NCBI RefSeq assembly: GCF_013085545.1
Contig: NZ_CP039543.1
Coordinates: forward strand, 2,480,001 to 2,544,000
Length of the DNA: 64,000 nt
Direction: 5' to 3'
From: Oceanidesulfovibrio marinus
Lineage (GTDB): Bacteria; Desulfobacterota; Desulfovibrionia; Desulfovibrionales; Desulfovibrionaceae
Positions 45,454 through 54,058 of the stretch are shown in pieces (within the stretch, counting starts at the first letter, position 1; every line of letters starts with the position of its first letter). The notes below the pieces were generated by a model that saw only the letters and a list, made by a program, of their open reading frames with translations, had not been told where the DNA came from and made no database searches. Made by a program: the position numbers and the translations under genes.

Positions 45454-46299
45454 TCACCACGCCTTCTTGCGCGCGAAAAAGGCGCCGCCGCTCAACCAGT
45501 CCTCCGCGCATGAGAGCACGTTCTTTTCCAACCCACCGTCCAAAAGAAGCGCCATGGCCCGCGCCAGGAGCAGGTAGCCGGCTTCGAGACCGAGGGCGCT
45601 GGCCCCGTGCAGCAGACCAAGCTGGACGCTCTCGGCCAGCAGCCTCATGATCGCGTGGTTTTCGATGGGGGTCAGGGCGTCCCCGGACTGGTTGCTCTCA
45701 AGGCACATCGCCTCGCTCACCGAGTTCCAGCCGCGGCACACCAGCGGGCGGGCCGGATATATCGAGCAGTTCCCCTGCTCCAGAAACAGGCACGGGTAGA
45801 GATGGCGCTCCATGCCAATCTCCTGCCGGCTCTTGCCGCGCATGCGTTCCACCAGGGCGCGCGCCCTGAGCTCGAGCTCCTGGAGCTGTTGCGGGCCGCG
45901 CGTCTCCAGCAGATAGAAGCCCAGGAACAATGCTTCCGGCGCTGTCAGGGAGACCTGGTTATAGCAACAGTAGACGCAGCCCCGTTTGCAGGCGAGCGGA
46001 GGGTCCAGCTCCAGCTCCGCCATCAGGGAATCGCAGACCTCGTACGACTCCCGCATGAGCTCGTACAGCGTCCGGAAGTCCTGGTCGGAACCGTCAGCTT
46101 CTTTGGCCCCCAGCGCGTCCGCCATTGCTTCCATGCGCTCCTGGATGATGCGCGTGGCGAGCGCTTCATGCTGGGAAGCAATGTCCGGCGCCTGGATTGC
46201 CGGCCCAACGTGTACGCCGCGGACCGCGCTGCGTTGCGAAGCGCGTTTCGACCTGCCCGACCTGGAGCGGGAACCGCGGGCGCGGGAACGAGAGACCAT
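45454..46299 (-). CDS. YkgJ-family cysteine-cluster protein
   Basis: 281 residues from ATG at 46299; a longer start at 46347 is possible. An Arg/Ser-rich N-terminus (SRSRARGSRSRSGRSKRA) precedes a domain with CKRGCVYCCYNQVSLTAPEA near residue 105, then LYPCLFLEQGNCSIYPARPL and CRGWNSVSEAMC. This CxxxCxxCC plus later-Cys pattern is that of the YkgJ family, thought to bind zinc or an Fe-S cluster. Function is unknown. The gene ends about 150 bases upstream of the BaiN-like gene's stop on the same strand. Confidence 0.82.
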   Translation of the reverse strand: MVSRSRARGSRSRSGRSKRASQRSAVRGVHVGPAIQAPDIASQHEALATRIIQERMEAMADALGAKEADGSDQDFRTLYELMRESYEVCDSLMAELELDPPLACKRGCVYCCYNQVSLTAPEALFLGFYLLETRGPQQLQELELRARALVERMRGKSRQEIGMERHLYPCLFLEQGNCSIYPARPLVCRGWNSVSEAMCLESNQSGDALTPIENHAIMRLLAESVQLGLLHGASALGLEAGYLLLARAMALLLDGGLEKNVLSCAEDWLSGGAFFARKKAW

Positions 46300-46457
46300 T
46301 GGCCACCTCTGCTGCTGACGGTTGATTGCGGGCGGTACTCCCCACACTCAAGCCCTTCATGCAAGCGGCCCGCGGTGTCAATGGATTTCATACGGTGGCC
46401 GGGCGCGCTCTGCGGGCTCCGCAGCGCACCTCGTGTGATCTGCCGGATGCTACGGCC

Positions 46458-47651
46458 CTAGGCCCATTGCCCGGCGGCAAATCCGGACGACCACGCCCAC
46501 TGCAGGTTGTAGCCGCCCAGCTTGCCCGTCACGTCCAGCAGCTCGCCGACGCAAAACAGCCCCGGAACTTTCTTGGCTTCCATGGTCTTGGAGGAAACGC
46601 GGTCCGTATCCACGCCGCCGAGCGTGACCTCGGCCTTGGCGTACCCGGCCGTGCCGCTGGGGGTGAACTCGAAGCCGTGCAGCGCGGCCTCCATCCCGAC
46701 CAGCCGCTTTTTGGAGAGGTTGGCCGCCGGTCCGTCCCAGCGGTACCGCGCGCAGAGCCACCCGGCGAGCCGCTTGGGCAGCAGCGTCCCCAGCACGTTT
46801 TTCAGCTCCATGCGCGGCGATGCTTCCAGCGCCTGGGCCACGTCCACGCCGGGCAAGAGGTCGATGGACAGCGTCTGCCCTTCCCGCCAGAAAAGCGAAG
46901 CGTTCAGGACGGCCGGCCCGGACACGCCGCGGTGCGTGAACAGCATCGAGCCTTCACTGGCGTAGTGTCCGGTGTCCGGGGCGATGCGCACGGGCAGCGA
47001 GGCCCCGGTCATTTCTTTGCACAGCGGGGCCAAATCAGGCCCGGCCAGCAGCGGCACCAGCCCTGGCCGCCGCCCGGTGGAGCGCAGCCCGAACCGCTCG
47101 GCCAACGCGTACCCCAGACCCGTCGCCCCGACCTGCGGCCACGACGGCCCCCCAAGGGCCAGCACCAGCGATGCGCCGGAAAAAACGCCGCGGTCCGTGT
47201 CCACGCGGAAGCCATCGCCATCCTTTGCGGCGGCGCGGATTTCTGTCCCCAGGGAAAACTCCGCACCCATGGACAGCGCCTCGCGATGAAGCGCCTCGGC
47301 CACGTCCTTGGCCCTGTCGCTGAAGAGCATGCCCTGGCCCATATCGCGCACCGGCAGCGAGTGGCGCTGCATGAAGTCGATGAAATCGTACGGCGTGTAC
47401 TGCGCCAGCGCGGATTTTACAAAGTGCGGGTTGGCGCAGTGATAATCGCTGGCCGAGGCCCCGGTGTTGGTGCAGTTGCACTTGCCGCCGCCGGAGATGC
47501 GGATCTTGTTGCCCGGCGCGTCGCCGTGGTCGATGACCAGCGTCCGCCGCCCCCGCGCCGCACACTCCCTGGCACAGGTCAGCCCGGCCGCCCCGGCGCC
47601 GAGGATCAGGACGTCGAATGTATTGGTATTGTTGGATGAACTTCCCGGCAT
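46458..47651 (-). CDS. BaiN/HI0933-family NAD(P)/FAD-dependent oxidoreductase
   Basis: 397 residues. An N-terminal FAD motif (VLILGAGAAGLTCARECA) is followed by the family fingerprint KIRISGGGKCNCTN, and LALGGPSWPQVGATGLGYAL occurs in the middle. A C-terminal GLFCVGELLDVTGKLGGYNL then WAWSSGFAAG completes the HI0933-like signature. Members are flavoproteins of largely unknown physiological substrate (BaiN reduces bile-acid intermediates). A GGAG Shine-Dalgarno lies upstream of 47651. Confidence 0.9.
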   Translation of the reverse strand: MPGSSSNNTNTFDVLILGAGAAGLTCARECAARGRRTLVIDHGDAPGNKIRISGGGKCNCTNTGASASDYHCANPHFVKSALAQYTPYDFIDFMQRHSLPVRDMGQGMLFSDRAKDVAEALHREALSMGAEFSLGTEIRAAAKDGDGFRVDTDRGVFSGASLVLALGGPSWPQVGATGLGYALAERFGLRSTGRRPGLVPLLAGPDLAPLCKEMTGASLPVRIAPDTGHYASEGSMLFTHRGVSGPAVLNASLFWREGQTLSIDLLPGVDVAQALEASPRMELKNVLGTLLPKRLAGWLCARYRWDGPAANLSKKRLVGMEAALHGFEFTPSGTAGYAKAEVTLGGVDTDRVSSKTMEAKKVPGLFCVGELLDVTGKLGGYNLQWAWSSGFAAGQWA

Positions 47652-47770
47652 GTGTCACTCCGGGGCAATAGCTAGCATGGGATGAGGGGAAGAGCCAGGG
47701 GGTGCAGGGCGCAATATCCTGAATGGAAAACAGCGCATCTCTACGAGCTGTGCTCCACAGGTGTATGGAC

Positions 47771-47801
47771 TTGACCACTCCGGCATGGTAACTATGTTAC
47801 C
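47771..47801 (+). promoter_or_regulatory. Promoter with overlapping operator of the mazEF pair
   Basis: TTGACC (47771-47776), 16-base spacer, TATGTT (47793-47798). A perfect inverted repeat GGTAAC-tat-GTTACC (47787-47801) covers the -10, the usual arrangement for autorepression by the antitoxin-toxin complex. The antitoxin ATG is at 47817. Confidence 0.65.
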
Positions 47802-47816
47802 AGCAAGGGAGGCCAT

Positions 47817-48038
47817 ATGCCCACGAACACCCTCACATCGAAGCAGAAGATGAAGCAGTACCGCGCCAGGATGAAGGAACGGGGCCTGCGGGCCATCCAG
47901 ATCTGGGTGCCGGATACCCGCTCTTCCGAGATCCACAACGCCTTGCGGCGGCAGTCGCTTCTCGCCAGCCAGTCTGCCGACGAACAGGATGTGCTCGATT
48001 TTCTGGAAGATGTTTCGGCCTGGGATGACGACGCATGA
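47817..48038 (+). CDS. MazE-family antitoxin (DUF3018-like)
   Basis: 73 residues. It starts MPTNTLTSKQKMKQYRARMK and has GLRAIQIWVPDTRSSEIHNA in the middle, a pattern of the DUF3018 type of MazE antitoxins, ending in an acidic tail (DFLEDVSAWDDDA) that would block the toxin. An AGGGAGG Shine-Dalgarno precedes it. The stop overlaps the toxin start by 4 bases (ATGA). Confidence 0.87.
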   Translation: MPTNTLTSKQKMKQYRARMKERGLRAIQIWVPDTRSSEIHNALRRQSLLASQSADEQDVLDFLEDVSAWDDDA

Positions 48039-48358
48039 AACGGGGCGATATCGTGATCGTCGCCATGTCCGGGGATTACGGCAAGGTGCGTCCCGCGCTG
48101 ATCGTCCAGAACGACGTGACCCTTGAGACGCACGCCAGCATCGTCGTCTGTCCACTCACCTCGCACTGCATCGACGCGCCGCTCTTCCGCATCCCGGTCG
48201 CGCCTACCGAATCCAACGGCTTATCCACAGACTCGCAGATCATGGTCGATAAGGTCTCTGCCGTGAAGCGCGAGCGAGTCCGCGATGTTGTCGGCTCCCT
48301 CGACGACGAGACAATGGTGCAAGTGAACCGCACCATTGCGCTGTGGCTTGGGCTGTAG
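48035..48358 (+). CDS. mazF: MazF/PemK-family mRNA interferase toxin
   Basis: 107 residues. MKRGDIVIVAMSGDYGKVRP and ALIVQNDVTLETHASIVVCP carry the conserved Arg and Pro of the MazF beta-barrel; QIMVDKVSAVKRERVRDVVG follows. It should cleave single-stranded mRNA at a short sequence motif and be held inactive by the acidic antitoxin encoded just upstream. Coupled translation keeps the two products in balance. Confidence 0.92.
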   Translation: MKRGDIVIVAMSGDYGKVRPALIVQNDVTLETHASIVVCPLTSHCIDAPLFRIPVAPTESNGLSTDSQIMVDKVSAVKRERVRDVVGSLDDETMVQVNRTIALWLGL

Positions 48359-48608
48359 GGCTCGTTGTTACTTCATGATTTCTGCACTCTCTCGAACCAG
48401 CCCTTTGCTGGTCGGCTTAACGCTGAGGATGATGACGGTGGGGACTAAATTTATTAGATTTCTTCCCGGCTAGCTGACTCCGGCAAAACAGCTGGGGGGA
48501 TCGCAAAAAGCTGGGGCCCCAGGACAGCTTGTGTCAATAGGCATAAACCCTGATGGGATATATATTAGTTGGCGACATACCAAACTTAAGCCCCATGGAG
48601 ATCCCACG

Positions 48609-49562
48609 ATGCCTGAATCTCAGACTACTGTCATTTGCCCGATATGCGCCCTCCAATTTCCTGATGTTCTTAAAGAAACGAATGAATCAGATTCCAGTAT
48701 TTACAATTGCGAGCGCTGCAAAAAATACCGAATCACACGAACTGCAGAATCCATGATGAGGAACAAAAATAGTACGCTCCCATACATTTCTGCTTGGTCT
48801 CGAGAATGTAACGAATACCAGGACATTCTACCTGAGGTCACATCTGAAGTACTCAGAAGCTTTTCTGAGCTAGAACCTGACAGAACAGACAATTCCAATA
48901 TTAGGAGACTACTGCGGTATATCAACAGCCACACAAAACATATTGGCCAAGATGTACTAATCGTTGAGCACTTTGACTACCCTGTCATCTGGGGAGAAAA
49001 TGAAATTGAATTACGCGCCTATCTTCAGCACTTAAGAGATAAAAAATGGATTGAATACGCTGACGATGGAGACCTTGGGAACAATTTTGCCTACTCTGTA
49101 AAAATTACTATTGACGGAAGGGCCTACCTTGATGAGCTAAATAAAATTATCTCCAAGCATTCCGACAGCAAATGGCCTACGGTTAATCAATACTTGGACG
49201 AGGCTTATTACAACTTAACTTCTGGCGACAACGTTGCTAAGTATAAAAATTGTGCTCATTCGTGCAGAGAGGCGATAGTCTCTCTAGCAAATGAGACTTA
49301 TGACGAGAAAAAGCATGGCAAATTCGAACCCAAACGTTCAACATACTCTAATGCACTAGACAAACTTGAGCTGTTGGTAGTTTCAACTCTGCAGGGCAAA
49401 TCATTAAAAGAAGAAAGGATTATGATAAAAAAATCCTTACAATATGCCAGCAAGTACGCGCATGCAGATTCTATAGAATTCACTCAGGCTGCTAATTGCT
49501 ATGTAACAACCAAATCAATAATAGAGATTATATATCTCAATACCCATTTGCATGGTGGATAG
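48609..49562 (+). CDS. Low-GC protein: zinc ribbon, winged-helix-like middle, HEPN-like C-terminus
   Basis: 317 residues from ATG at 48609 (GGAG 9 bases upstream). N-terminal CPIC ... CERC (about 11-43) is a likely zinc ribbon. Residues about 115-180 (EIELRAYLQHLRDKKWIEYA ... VKITIDGRAYLDEL) resemble a winged helix. The helical C-terminus has CAHSCREAIVSLANETYDEK and ASKYAHADS, reminiscent of HEPN/DUF4145-type domains found in abortive-infection proteins. A classic RxxxxH RNase motif is not evident. Base composition is clearly lower in GC than its neighbours. It follows a MazEF module, so a defence or foreign origin is plausible. Exact family not recognised. Confidence 0.72.
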   Translation: MPESQTTVICPICALQFPDVLKETNESDSSIYNCERCKKYRITRTAESMMRNKNSTLPYISAWSRECNEYQDILPEVTSEVLRSFSELEPDRTDNSNIRRLLRYINSHTKHIGQDVLIVEHFDYPVIWGENEIELRAYLQHLRDKKWIEYADDGDLGNNFAYSVKITIDGRAYLDELNKIISKHSDSKWPTVNQYLDEAYYNLTSGDNVAKYKNCAHSCREAIVSLANETYDEKKHGKFEPKRSTYSNALDKLELLVVSTLQGKSLKEERIMIKKSLQYASKYAHADSIEFTQAANCYVTTKSIIEIIYLNTHLHGG

Positions 49563-49937
49563 CAATTCCAACGACTGTTTTGGGACAAAATGTGTATTGT
49601 ACTTCTAACCTGTCGCCAATCCCAAACATCAATCTGGCTAGCCATATCTCTCGGATCATGCCTTAAAACATTCTTGCTCCCCTCCTATCACTCCCAATCC
49701 AGCAAGCACTCGCCGCCCGGGACGCTAATGTGCGTAATCTTCCCCCCACAGCACAAACGTAAGCTAATAATCGGTTGTCTTACCGCCAGCGCTCCAATTC
49801 CGACCAGTCCCCCCTGGATCATTTCCCGCACACAATGGTATGCTCAGTGGATACGCGTGATGCATTGGAACGGCCCGCCCCGACCGCCTTACTTTTCCGA
49901 CAGCCCTGCGAGCCGCCGCACACCAGGAGACAACCCC
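49563..49937. other. Intergenic stretch upstream of the hydroxyacid dehydrogenase
   Basis: 375 bases. The dehydrogenase frame is open here without stops, but no upstream ATG/GTG has a Shine-Dalgarno and the translation does not extend the known fold. No terminator for the preceding low-GC gene was seen. Confidence 0.5.
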
Positions 49938-50900
49938 ATGTACAATGTTCTCGTTACCGCCCCCATCGAGCCGGAGGGCCTCGACCTTCTGCGCGACCAC
50001 CCCGATATCAACATGAGCGTGGCCAGGGACTGGTCGCCGGAGACCGCCCCGAAGTATTTGCAGGACGTGCACGGCCTGCTTCTGCGCCACCCTGCGTTGC
50101 CGCGCGAGATCATCGACCAGGCGCCGAATCTCAAGGTCGCCGCCTGGTTCGGCGTGGGCACGGACCTCATCGACGTGGACGCCCTCACGGCGCGGGGCAT
50201 TCCCCTGCTCATCTCCACTGGCGCGAACTCCCAGGCCGTGGCCGAGCACACCATGGCGCTGATGCTGGCCATGGCCAAGAACCTCCGCACGGCCCAGGCC
50301 TCGCTGGAGAATGGCGACTGGCGCTGGCGGCACCAGCACGAGACCAGCGACCTGAGTGGCAGGACCATGCTCATCCTCGGCTTTGGCCACATCGGCCGTG
50401 TGGTGGCCGGCCTGTGCACGGCGTTTTCCATGCGCGTGGTGGCCTACAGCCGGTCCATCACCCAGAGTCCCATCCCCGGCGTGGAGATGACGCAGGACTT
50501 CCGCAGCGTCCTGCCCCGCGCGGACTTCATCTCCCTGCACCTGCCCCACGCGCCGGAGACGCACCACATTTTCACGGCCGAGGACTTTGCCAGCATGAAA
50601 AAGGGAACGTTCCTGATCAACACGGGCCGCGGCGAGGTCCTGGACGAATCGCTGCTCCTGGAGGCGCTGGACAACGGGACTCTCGGCGGGGTCGGGCTCG
50701 ATGTGTTCGAGCAGGAGCCGCCCGACCCGGACTCGCCGCTGTTCAAGCATCCGCGCTCGTTCTACACGCCGCACGACGCCGCCATCACGCACCAGAGCCT
50801 GGTCAACATGAGCACCCTCTCGGCCCAGAACATCATCAACGGGCTCGAAGGCCGCTTTGACGAGACCATGCTGGTCAACCGGCAGGCTCTCTCAAAGTAG
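49938..50900 (+). CDS. D-isomer-specific 2-hydroxyacid dehydrogenase
   Basis: 320 residues from ATG at 49938 (AGGAGA upstream). The NAD-binding motif is GRTMLILGFGHIGRVVAGLC (GxGxxG). Conserved catalytic residues are an Arg in LINTGRGEVLDE, Glu in GLDVFEQEPPDP and His in FYTPHDAAITHQS (PH-x3-T). It resembles SerA-like and glyoxylate/hydroxypyruvate reductases. It lacks the C-terminal ACT domain of long SerA forms. It interconverts a 2-oxoacid and a D-2-hydroxyacid with NAD(P)H; the substrate is open. Confidence 0.9.
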   Translation: MYNVLVTAPIEPEGLDLLRDHPDINMSVARDWSPETAPKYLQDVHGLLLRHPALPREIIDQAPNLKVAAWFGVGTDLIDVDALTARGIPLLISTGANSQAVAEHTMALMLAMAKNLRTAQASLENGDWRWRHQHETSDLSGRTMLILGFGHIGRVVAGLCTAFSMRVVAYSRSITQSPIPGVEMTQDFRSVLPRADFISLHLPHAPETHHIFTAEDFASMKKGTFLINTGRGEVLDESLLLEALDNGTLGGVGLDVFEQEPPDPDSPLFKHPRSFYTPHDAAITHQSLVNMSTLSAQNIINGLEGRFDETMLVNRQALSK

Positions 50901-51119
50901 GAGTTCCATAGGGCGTACGAGTCCCTCCGGATGCCACGCCGCAGCCTGTCCTTGCTGCGATTTGTCCCGGGGGGGCTCGTGAGCCCTATCATGCTGTTCC
51001 TATTGCAAGAATATTGAAGCAGCGCGTCACACACCCCCCGTCGGTCGTCTCCATTAACATTCTGTAAAATGTCGCCCTGGCGACACCCGGAGGCCCACAA
51101 CGGGTGTACACGGGCGGCC

Positions 51120-52103
51120 ATGCTATCGAAACTCACTCCCGCTCTTCTTCAGCGCGTCGTCCAAATAGTTTTCGCCCTCGTGTGCATCTTCATCGGCTGG
51201 CGCTTCTACCAGTTCTGTGTCTGGGCCCAGACCGGCGCGGGCGACGCCGTGTCCAGGCCGGCCGGTGTGGAAGGCTTTCTGCCCATCAGCGCCCTGCTCG
51301 GGCTCAAGCACTTTATCCTGACCGGTTCGTACGATCCCGCACACCCGGCCGGGCTGACCATCCTGCTCTTTGCCCTGTGCACCGGCGTGCTGCTGCGTCG
51401 GGGCTTCTGCGCGTACATCTGCCCGGTGGGGCTCATCTCAAATCTTCTGGCCGCGGCCGGCCGCAGGCTCGGGCTGGAGCGCCGGGTTCCGCGCATGTTG
51501 GACATTGCGGTCAAAACGCTCAAGTACCCGCTGCTGGCCTTCTTCCTGTTCACCGTAGTGGTGGTCATGAGCGGCGCGGCCCTGCAAGCCTTCCTCATGG
51601 GTCGCTACAACCTCACGGCGGATGCGCATCTGCTGCGCTTCTTCATGAGCCCGTCGCACACCGCGCTTGTGGTGCTCGGCTCCCTGGTGGCAATCAGCCT
51701 GCTCTTCCGCAACGCCTGGTGCCGCTGGCTGTGCCCGTACGGCGCGTTGTTGGGGCTGCTCTCCTGGGTGGGGATCACGAATATCAGACGCACGGCGGAT
51801 GCCTGCACGGGCTGCCAGAGCTGCCAGCGCGTGTGTCCGGCGAATATCCCGATCCACGAGAAGACGACCATCCGCACGCCCGAGTGCATCGGCTGCGCCC
51901 GCTGCGTGGGCTCGTGCTCCAGGCAGCATGCGCTCCACGTCACGGTGCTGGGCCGGCCCGTACACTGGGCGTTTCTGGCCGTGGCCACCGTCGGCCTGTT
52001 CCTCGCGTTCTGGCTGGTGGCACAGCTGACCGGGCACTGGCACTCCAGCCTGCCGCCGATGATGCTCAAGTCGCTGTACGCCCAGGCGCTCGGCGGCATG
52101 TAG
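51120..52103 (+). CDS. NapH/CcoG-like polyferredoxin membrane protein
   Basis: 327 residues from ATG at 51120; an in-frame ATG at 51069 is also possible and neither has a clear Shine-Dalgarno. Five to six membrane segments carry two CxxxCP loops (RRGFCAYICPVGLI and RNAWCRWLCPYGALLG), the mark of the NapH/RnfB-like quinol-ferredoxin family. Two soluble [4Fe-4S] sites follow (CTGCQSCQRVCPANIPI and CIGCARCVGSC). It probably passes electrons between the membrane quinone pool and a periplasmic or cytoplasmic partner not encoded here. Confidence 0.85.
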   Translation: MLSKLTPALLQRVVQIVFALVCIFIGWRFYQFCVWAQTGAGDAVSRPAGVEGFLPISALLGLKHFILTGSYDPAHPAGLTILLFALCTGVLLRRGFCAYICPVGLISNLLAAAGRRLGLERRVPRMLDIAVKTLKYPLLAFFLFTVVVVMSGAALQAFLMGRYNLTADAHLLRFFMSPSHTALVVLGSLVAISLLFRNAWCRWLCPYGALLGLLSWVGITNIRRTADACTGCQSCQRVCPANIPIHEKTTIRTPECIGCARCVGSCSRQHALHVTVLGRPVHWAFLAVATVGLFLAFWLVAQLTGHWHSSLPPMMLKSLYAQALGGM

Positions 52104-52116
52104 CCCATACATAGAA

Positions 52117-52142
52117 AAGCCGGGATCGCATGACCCCGGCTT
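52117..52142. terminator. Bidirectional terminator
   Basis: AAGCCGGG (52117-52124) pairs with CCCGGCTT (52135-52142). It sits between the convergent polyferredoxin and methyltransferase genes, with short A and T tracts on the outer sides. Confidence 0.8.
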
Positions 52143-52166
52143 CATCCTTTCCCAACTGGTGGCGGG

Positions 52167-53174
52167 CTATGTCCGCTGCCCAGCCACGATCAGGCCGCAT
52201 TGATTCCGCCCGGCCGCGCCGGTTCTGAAGTTCTGGAAGCCTGCTGCGTCCATGGCCGATTCCAGTTGGTCACGGGAGATGAAATGCGTGCGATATCCGA
52301 CCATGCGGGTGACGAACTCCAGCGAGCATTTCTGCTTCGGCGGCATATCCGACGCTGGGTTCATGTGCTGGGCAACGAACCATCCTCCGCTTTTGAGCGC
52401 AGCGTGGATTGTTCCCAGGAACCCCGGCAGGTCGTCCATGAAGCCGTACAGCACGTGGGAGGCGAGCACCAGGTCGTACTCTCCGGCAGGGAGCCGCTCT
52501 GTGCGCAAGTCGCAGGGCCTGACCGTCACCCGGTCCGAGAATCCGCGTTCCGCAATATGCTCCTCCGCCGTCTCGACCACACCGGGCAGGTCCCACACCG
52601 TGCTGCGCAGGTTGGGATTTAGCTCCAGAAGCGCCATGCTGTACTCGCCGTGGTTGCCGCCGATGTCCGCCATGGCGCGGAAGCTCTGGAAGCCGGGCAG
52701 ATCGGCGATAAACGCCACGGTATCCTGCAAGGCCCCGAGGATCGCATACTGCAGCGTGCCGCGCATGGTGTCGGCGTTGCCCCAATCATCGTCCGTGCGC
52801 CCCCTGGCCTGAGACTCTCCCTTGAGCAGCGGCATGAACTCGCTGACGATGTACTGGTTGAAGCGATTGTTGAGCTCCATGGCCGTGCCCTGAAAAAATG
52901 TGGAGCCGGAGACCAGATACTCCGAGACCAGTGGAGCGTTCTTGTAGCCATCGCCATTGCGCGCCAGCAGGTTGTGGGTTGCCAACAGATCGAGGAGCGC
53001 CTCGGTAGGCTCCGGCAGAAATCCATACATCAGTGCTATCTGCTCCGCTGTGTACGGGCCCTTCTCCAGCGTATCGAAGAGCCCCAGGCGGAGGCTTTGC
53101 AGCACAGCGTGGAATGTGACATCCCGCGTCATGAACTGCTCAAGGGGTTGAAAGTCGCATGTTGGTCGGAGCAT
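52167..53174 (-). CDS. SAM-dependent O-methyltransferase-like protein under a Fur-type promoter
   Basis: 335 residues from ATG at 53174 (AAGGA upstream). The N-terminus (about 15-95; ALMYGFLPEPTEALLDLLAT) resembles the winged-helix dimerisation domain of O-methyltransferases. The C-terminal Rossmann fold has MADIGGNHGEYSMALLELNP (SAM motif I) and LVLASHVLYGFMDDLPGFL. Acceptor unknown; relatives methylate small molecules including tetrapyrroles and phenolics. The promoter carries a strong Fur-box match, so the gene is likely induced by iron shortage. Confidence 0.85.
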   Translation of the reverse strand: MLRPTCDFQPLEQFMTRDVTFHAVLQSLRLGLFDTLEKGPYTAEQIALMYGFLPEPTEALLDLLATHNLLARNGDGYKNAPLVSEYLVSGSTFFQGTAMELNNRFNQYIVSEFMPLLKGESQARGRTDDDWGNADTMRGTLQYAILGALQDTVAFIADLPGFQSFRAMADIGGNHGEYSMALLELNPNLRSTVWDLPGVVETAEEHIAERGFSDRVTVRPCDLRTERLPAGEYDLVLASHVLYGFMDDLPGFLGTIHAALKSGGWFVAQHMNPASDMPPKQKCSLEFVTRMVGYRTHFISRDQLESAMDAAGFQNFRTGAAGRNQCGLIVAGQRT

Positions 53175-53190
53175 AATTTATTCCTTTTTT

Positions 53191-53220
53191 ATGATAATGA
53201 AATTCATTCTCATTATGCAA
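53191..53220 (-). promoter_or_regulatory. Fur box over the methyltransferase promoter
   Basis: GATAATGAaATtCATTcTC (53193-53211) matches the 19-bp Fur consensus at 16 positions. On the minus strand TTGCAT (53215-53220), an 18-base spacer and TATCAT (53191-53196) form a sigma-70-like promoter. The box sits across the spacer and -10, suited to repression by Fe-Fur. Confidence 0.75.
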
Positions 53221-53319
53221 ACACTTTTTACGAATCAAACCGCACTCAGGGCCTCTGATCCCAGCGTCTTTCACGCTGCCAGTACAGACCAGCCCGAGCA
53301 AAACTAGCCCGATGGCCAA

Positions 53320-53781
53320 TCAGCCATCGAGATAGGAATCCAGCCAGCGCTCCATTCTATGGAACAAGCTCGCTACGGTTGTGAACTCGGCCTCGGAGAG
53401 ACGCCCCAGGTACTCCATGAACTCCTTGTCGTGCTCCCTGTGAAACGCCGTGTGGTGATTGTGGACGTAGCGCCCTTTTTCCGTAGGTTCGACCAACCAC
53501 CTGGAGCCCTTTTCCGGGTCCTGCCGTTTACTGAGCAGGCCTTTCTGCACCAGCTTGCCCACCATCTGCGAGGCCGCACCTTTGGTCACGCCGAAACGGC
53601 GGCCCAGCTCCGTCACCGATACTGGCCCGCGAGCGGCCACCTCGCTGACCATGTGCACCTCTGTTGGGTACAGCGGCTTCTCCATCCCGAAATCAAAGGG
53701 CATCCTGCTTATCCGGGCGTACTTGTCCAGCACCTTGGGCAGAGCCGCCAGCTCCTGCTCCATCTCATGGAATGATCGCAT
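53320..53781 (-). CDS. MarR-family transcriptional regulator
   Basis: 153 residues from ATG at 53781. The winged helix has MVSEVAARGPVSVTELGRRF, GVTKGAASQMVGKLVQKGLL (recognition helix) and the wing KRQDPEKGSRWLVEPTEKGR, flanked by dimerisation helices. No Shine-Dalgarno precedes the ATG, and a sigma-70-like promoter ends only 6 bases upstream, so the message may be leaderless. The gene reads away from the HD gene and towards the Fur-regulated methyltransferase. Confidence 0.9.
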   Translation of the reverse strand: MRSFHEMEQELAALPKVLDKYARISRMPFDFGMEKPLYPTEVHMVSEVAARGPVSVTELGRRFGVTKGAASQMVGKLVQKGLLSKRQDPEKGSRWLVEPTEKGRYVHNHHTAFHREHDKEFMEYLGRLSEAEFTTVASLFHRMERWLDSYLDG

Positions 53782-53787
53782 ACAAGA

Positions 53788-53826
53788 ATCATATAGGTGC
53801 TAAACAAAAAGGTCAAGGTGCTAAAC
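53788..53826 (-). promoter_or_regulatory. MarR gene promoter with two direct repeats
   Basis: On the minus strand TTGACC (53811-53816), 17-base spacer, TATGAT (53788-53793). Plus-strand AGGTGCTAAAC occurs twice (53795-53805 and 53816-53826), 21 bp apart, in the spacer and just upstream of the -35: a likely autoregulatory site bound on one DNA face. Confidence 0.65.
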
Positions 53827-54058
53827 TTTTGTTTGTGATTGCCAGACGCCTCGACATGATCCCACGCGTCTCGCGCGACGCCCAAAATCGAATCTGTTTA
53901 TCTGAAATTTTCACGGATACCGGCGCGATTGGTGGCCTTTGCGAGCAACCGTGGAATATGGCTATGAAGCACCCAAAAAATCTGTTCTGATGAGGCGAGC
54001 GCTCTTTCCGGACTGCTCCTGTCATTCGAACATGCTGCTATTTCAAAGGATTGCTACG

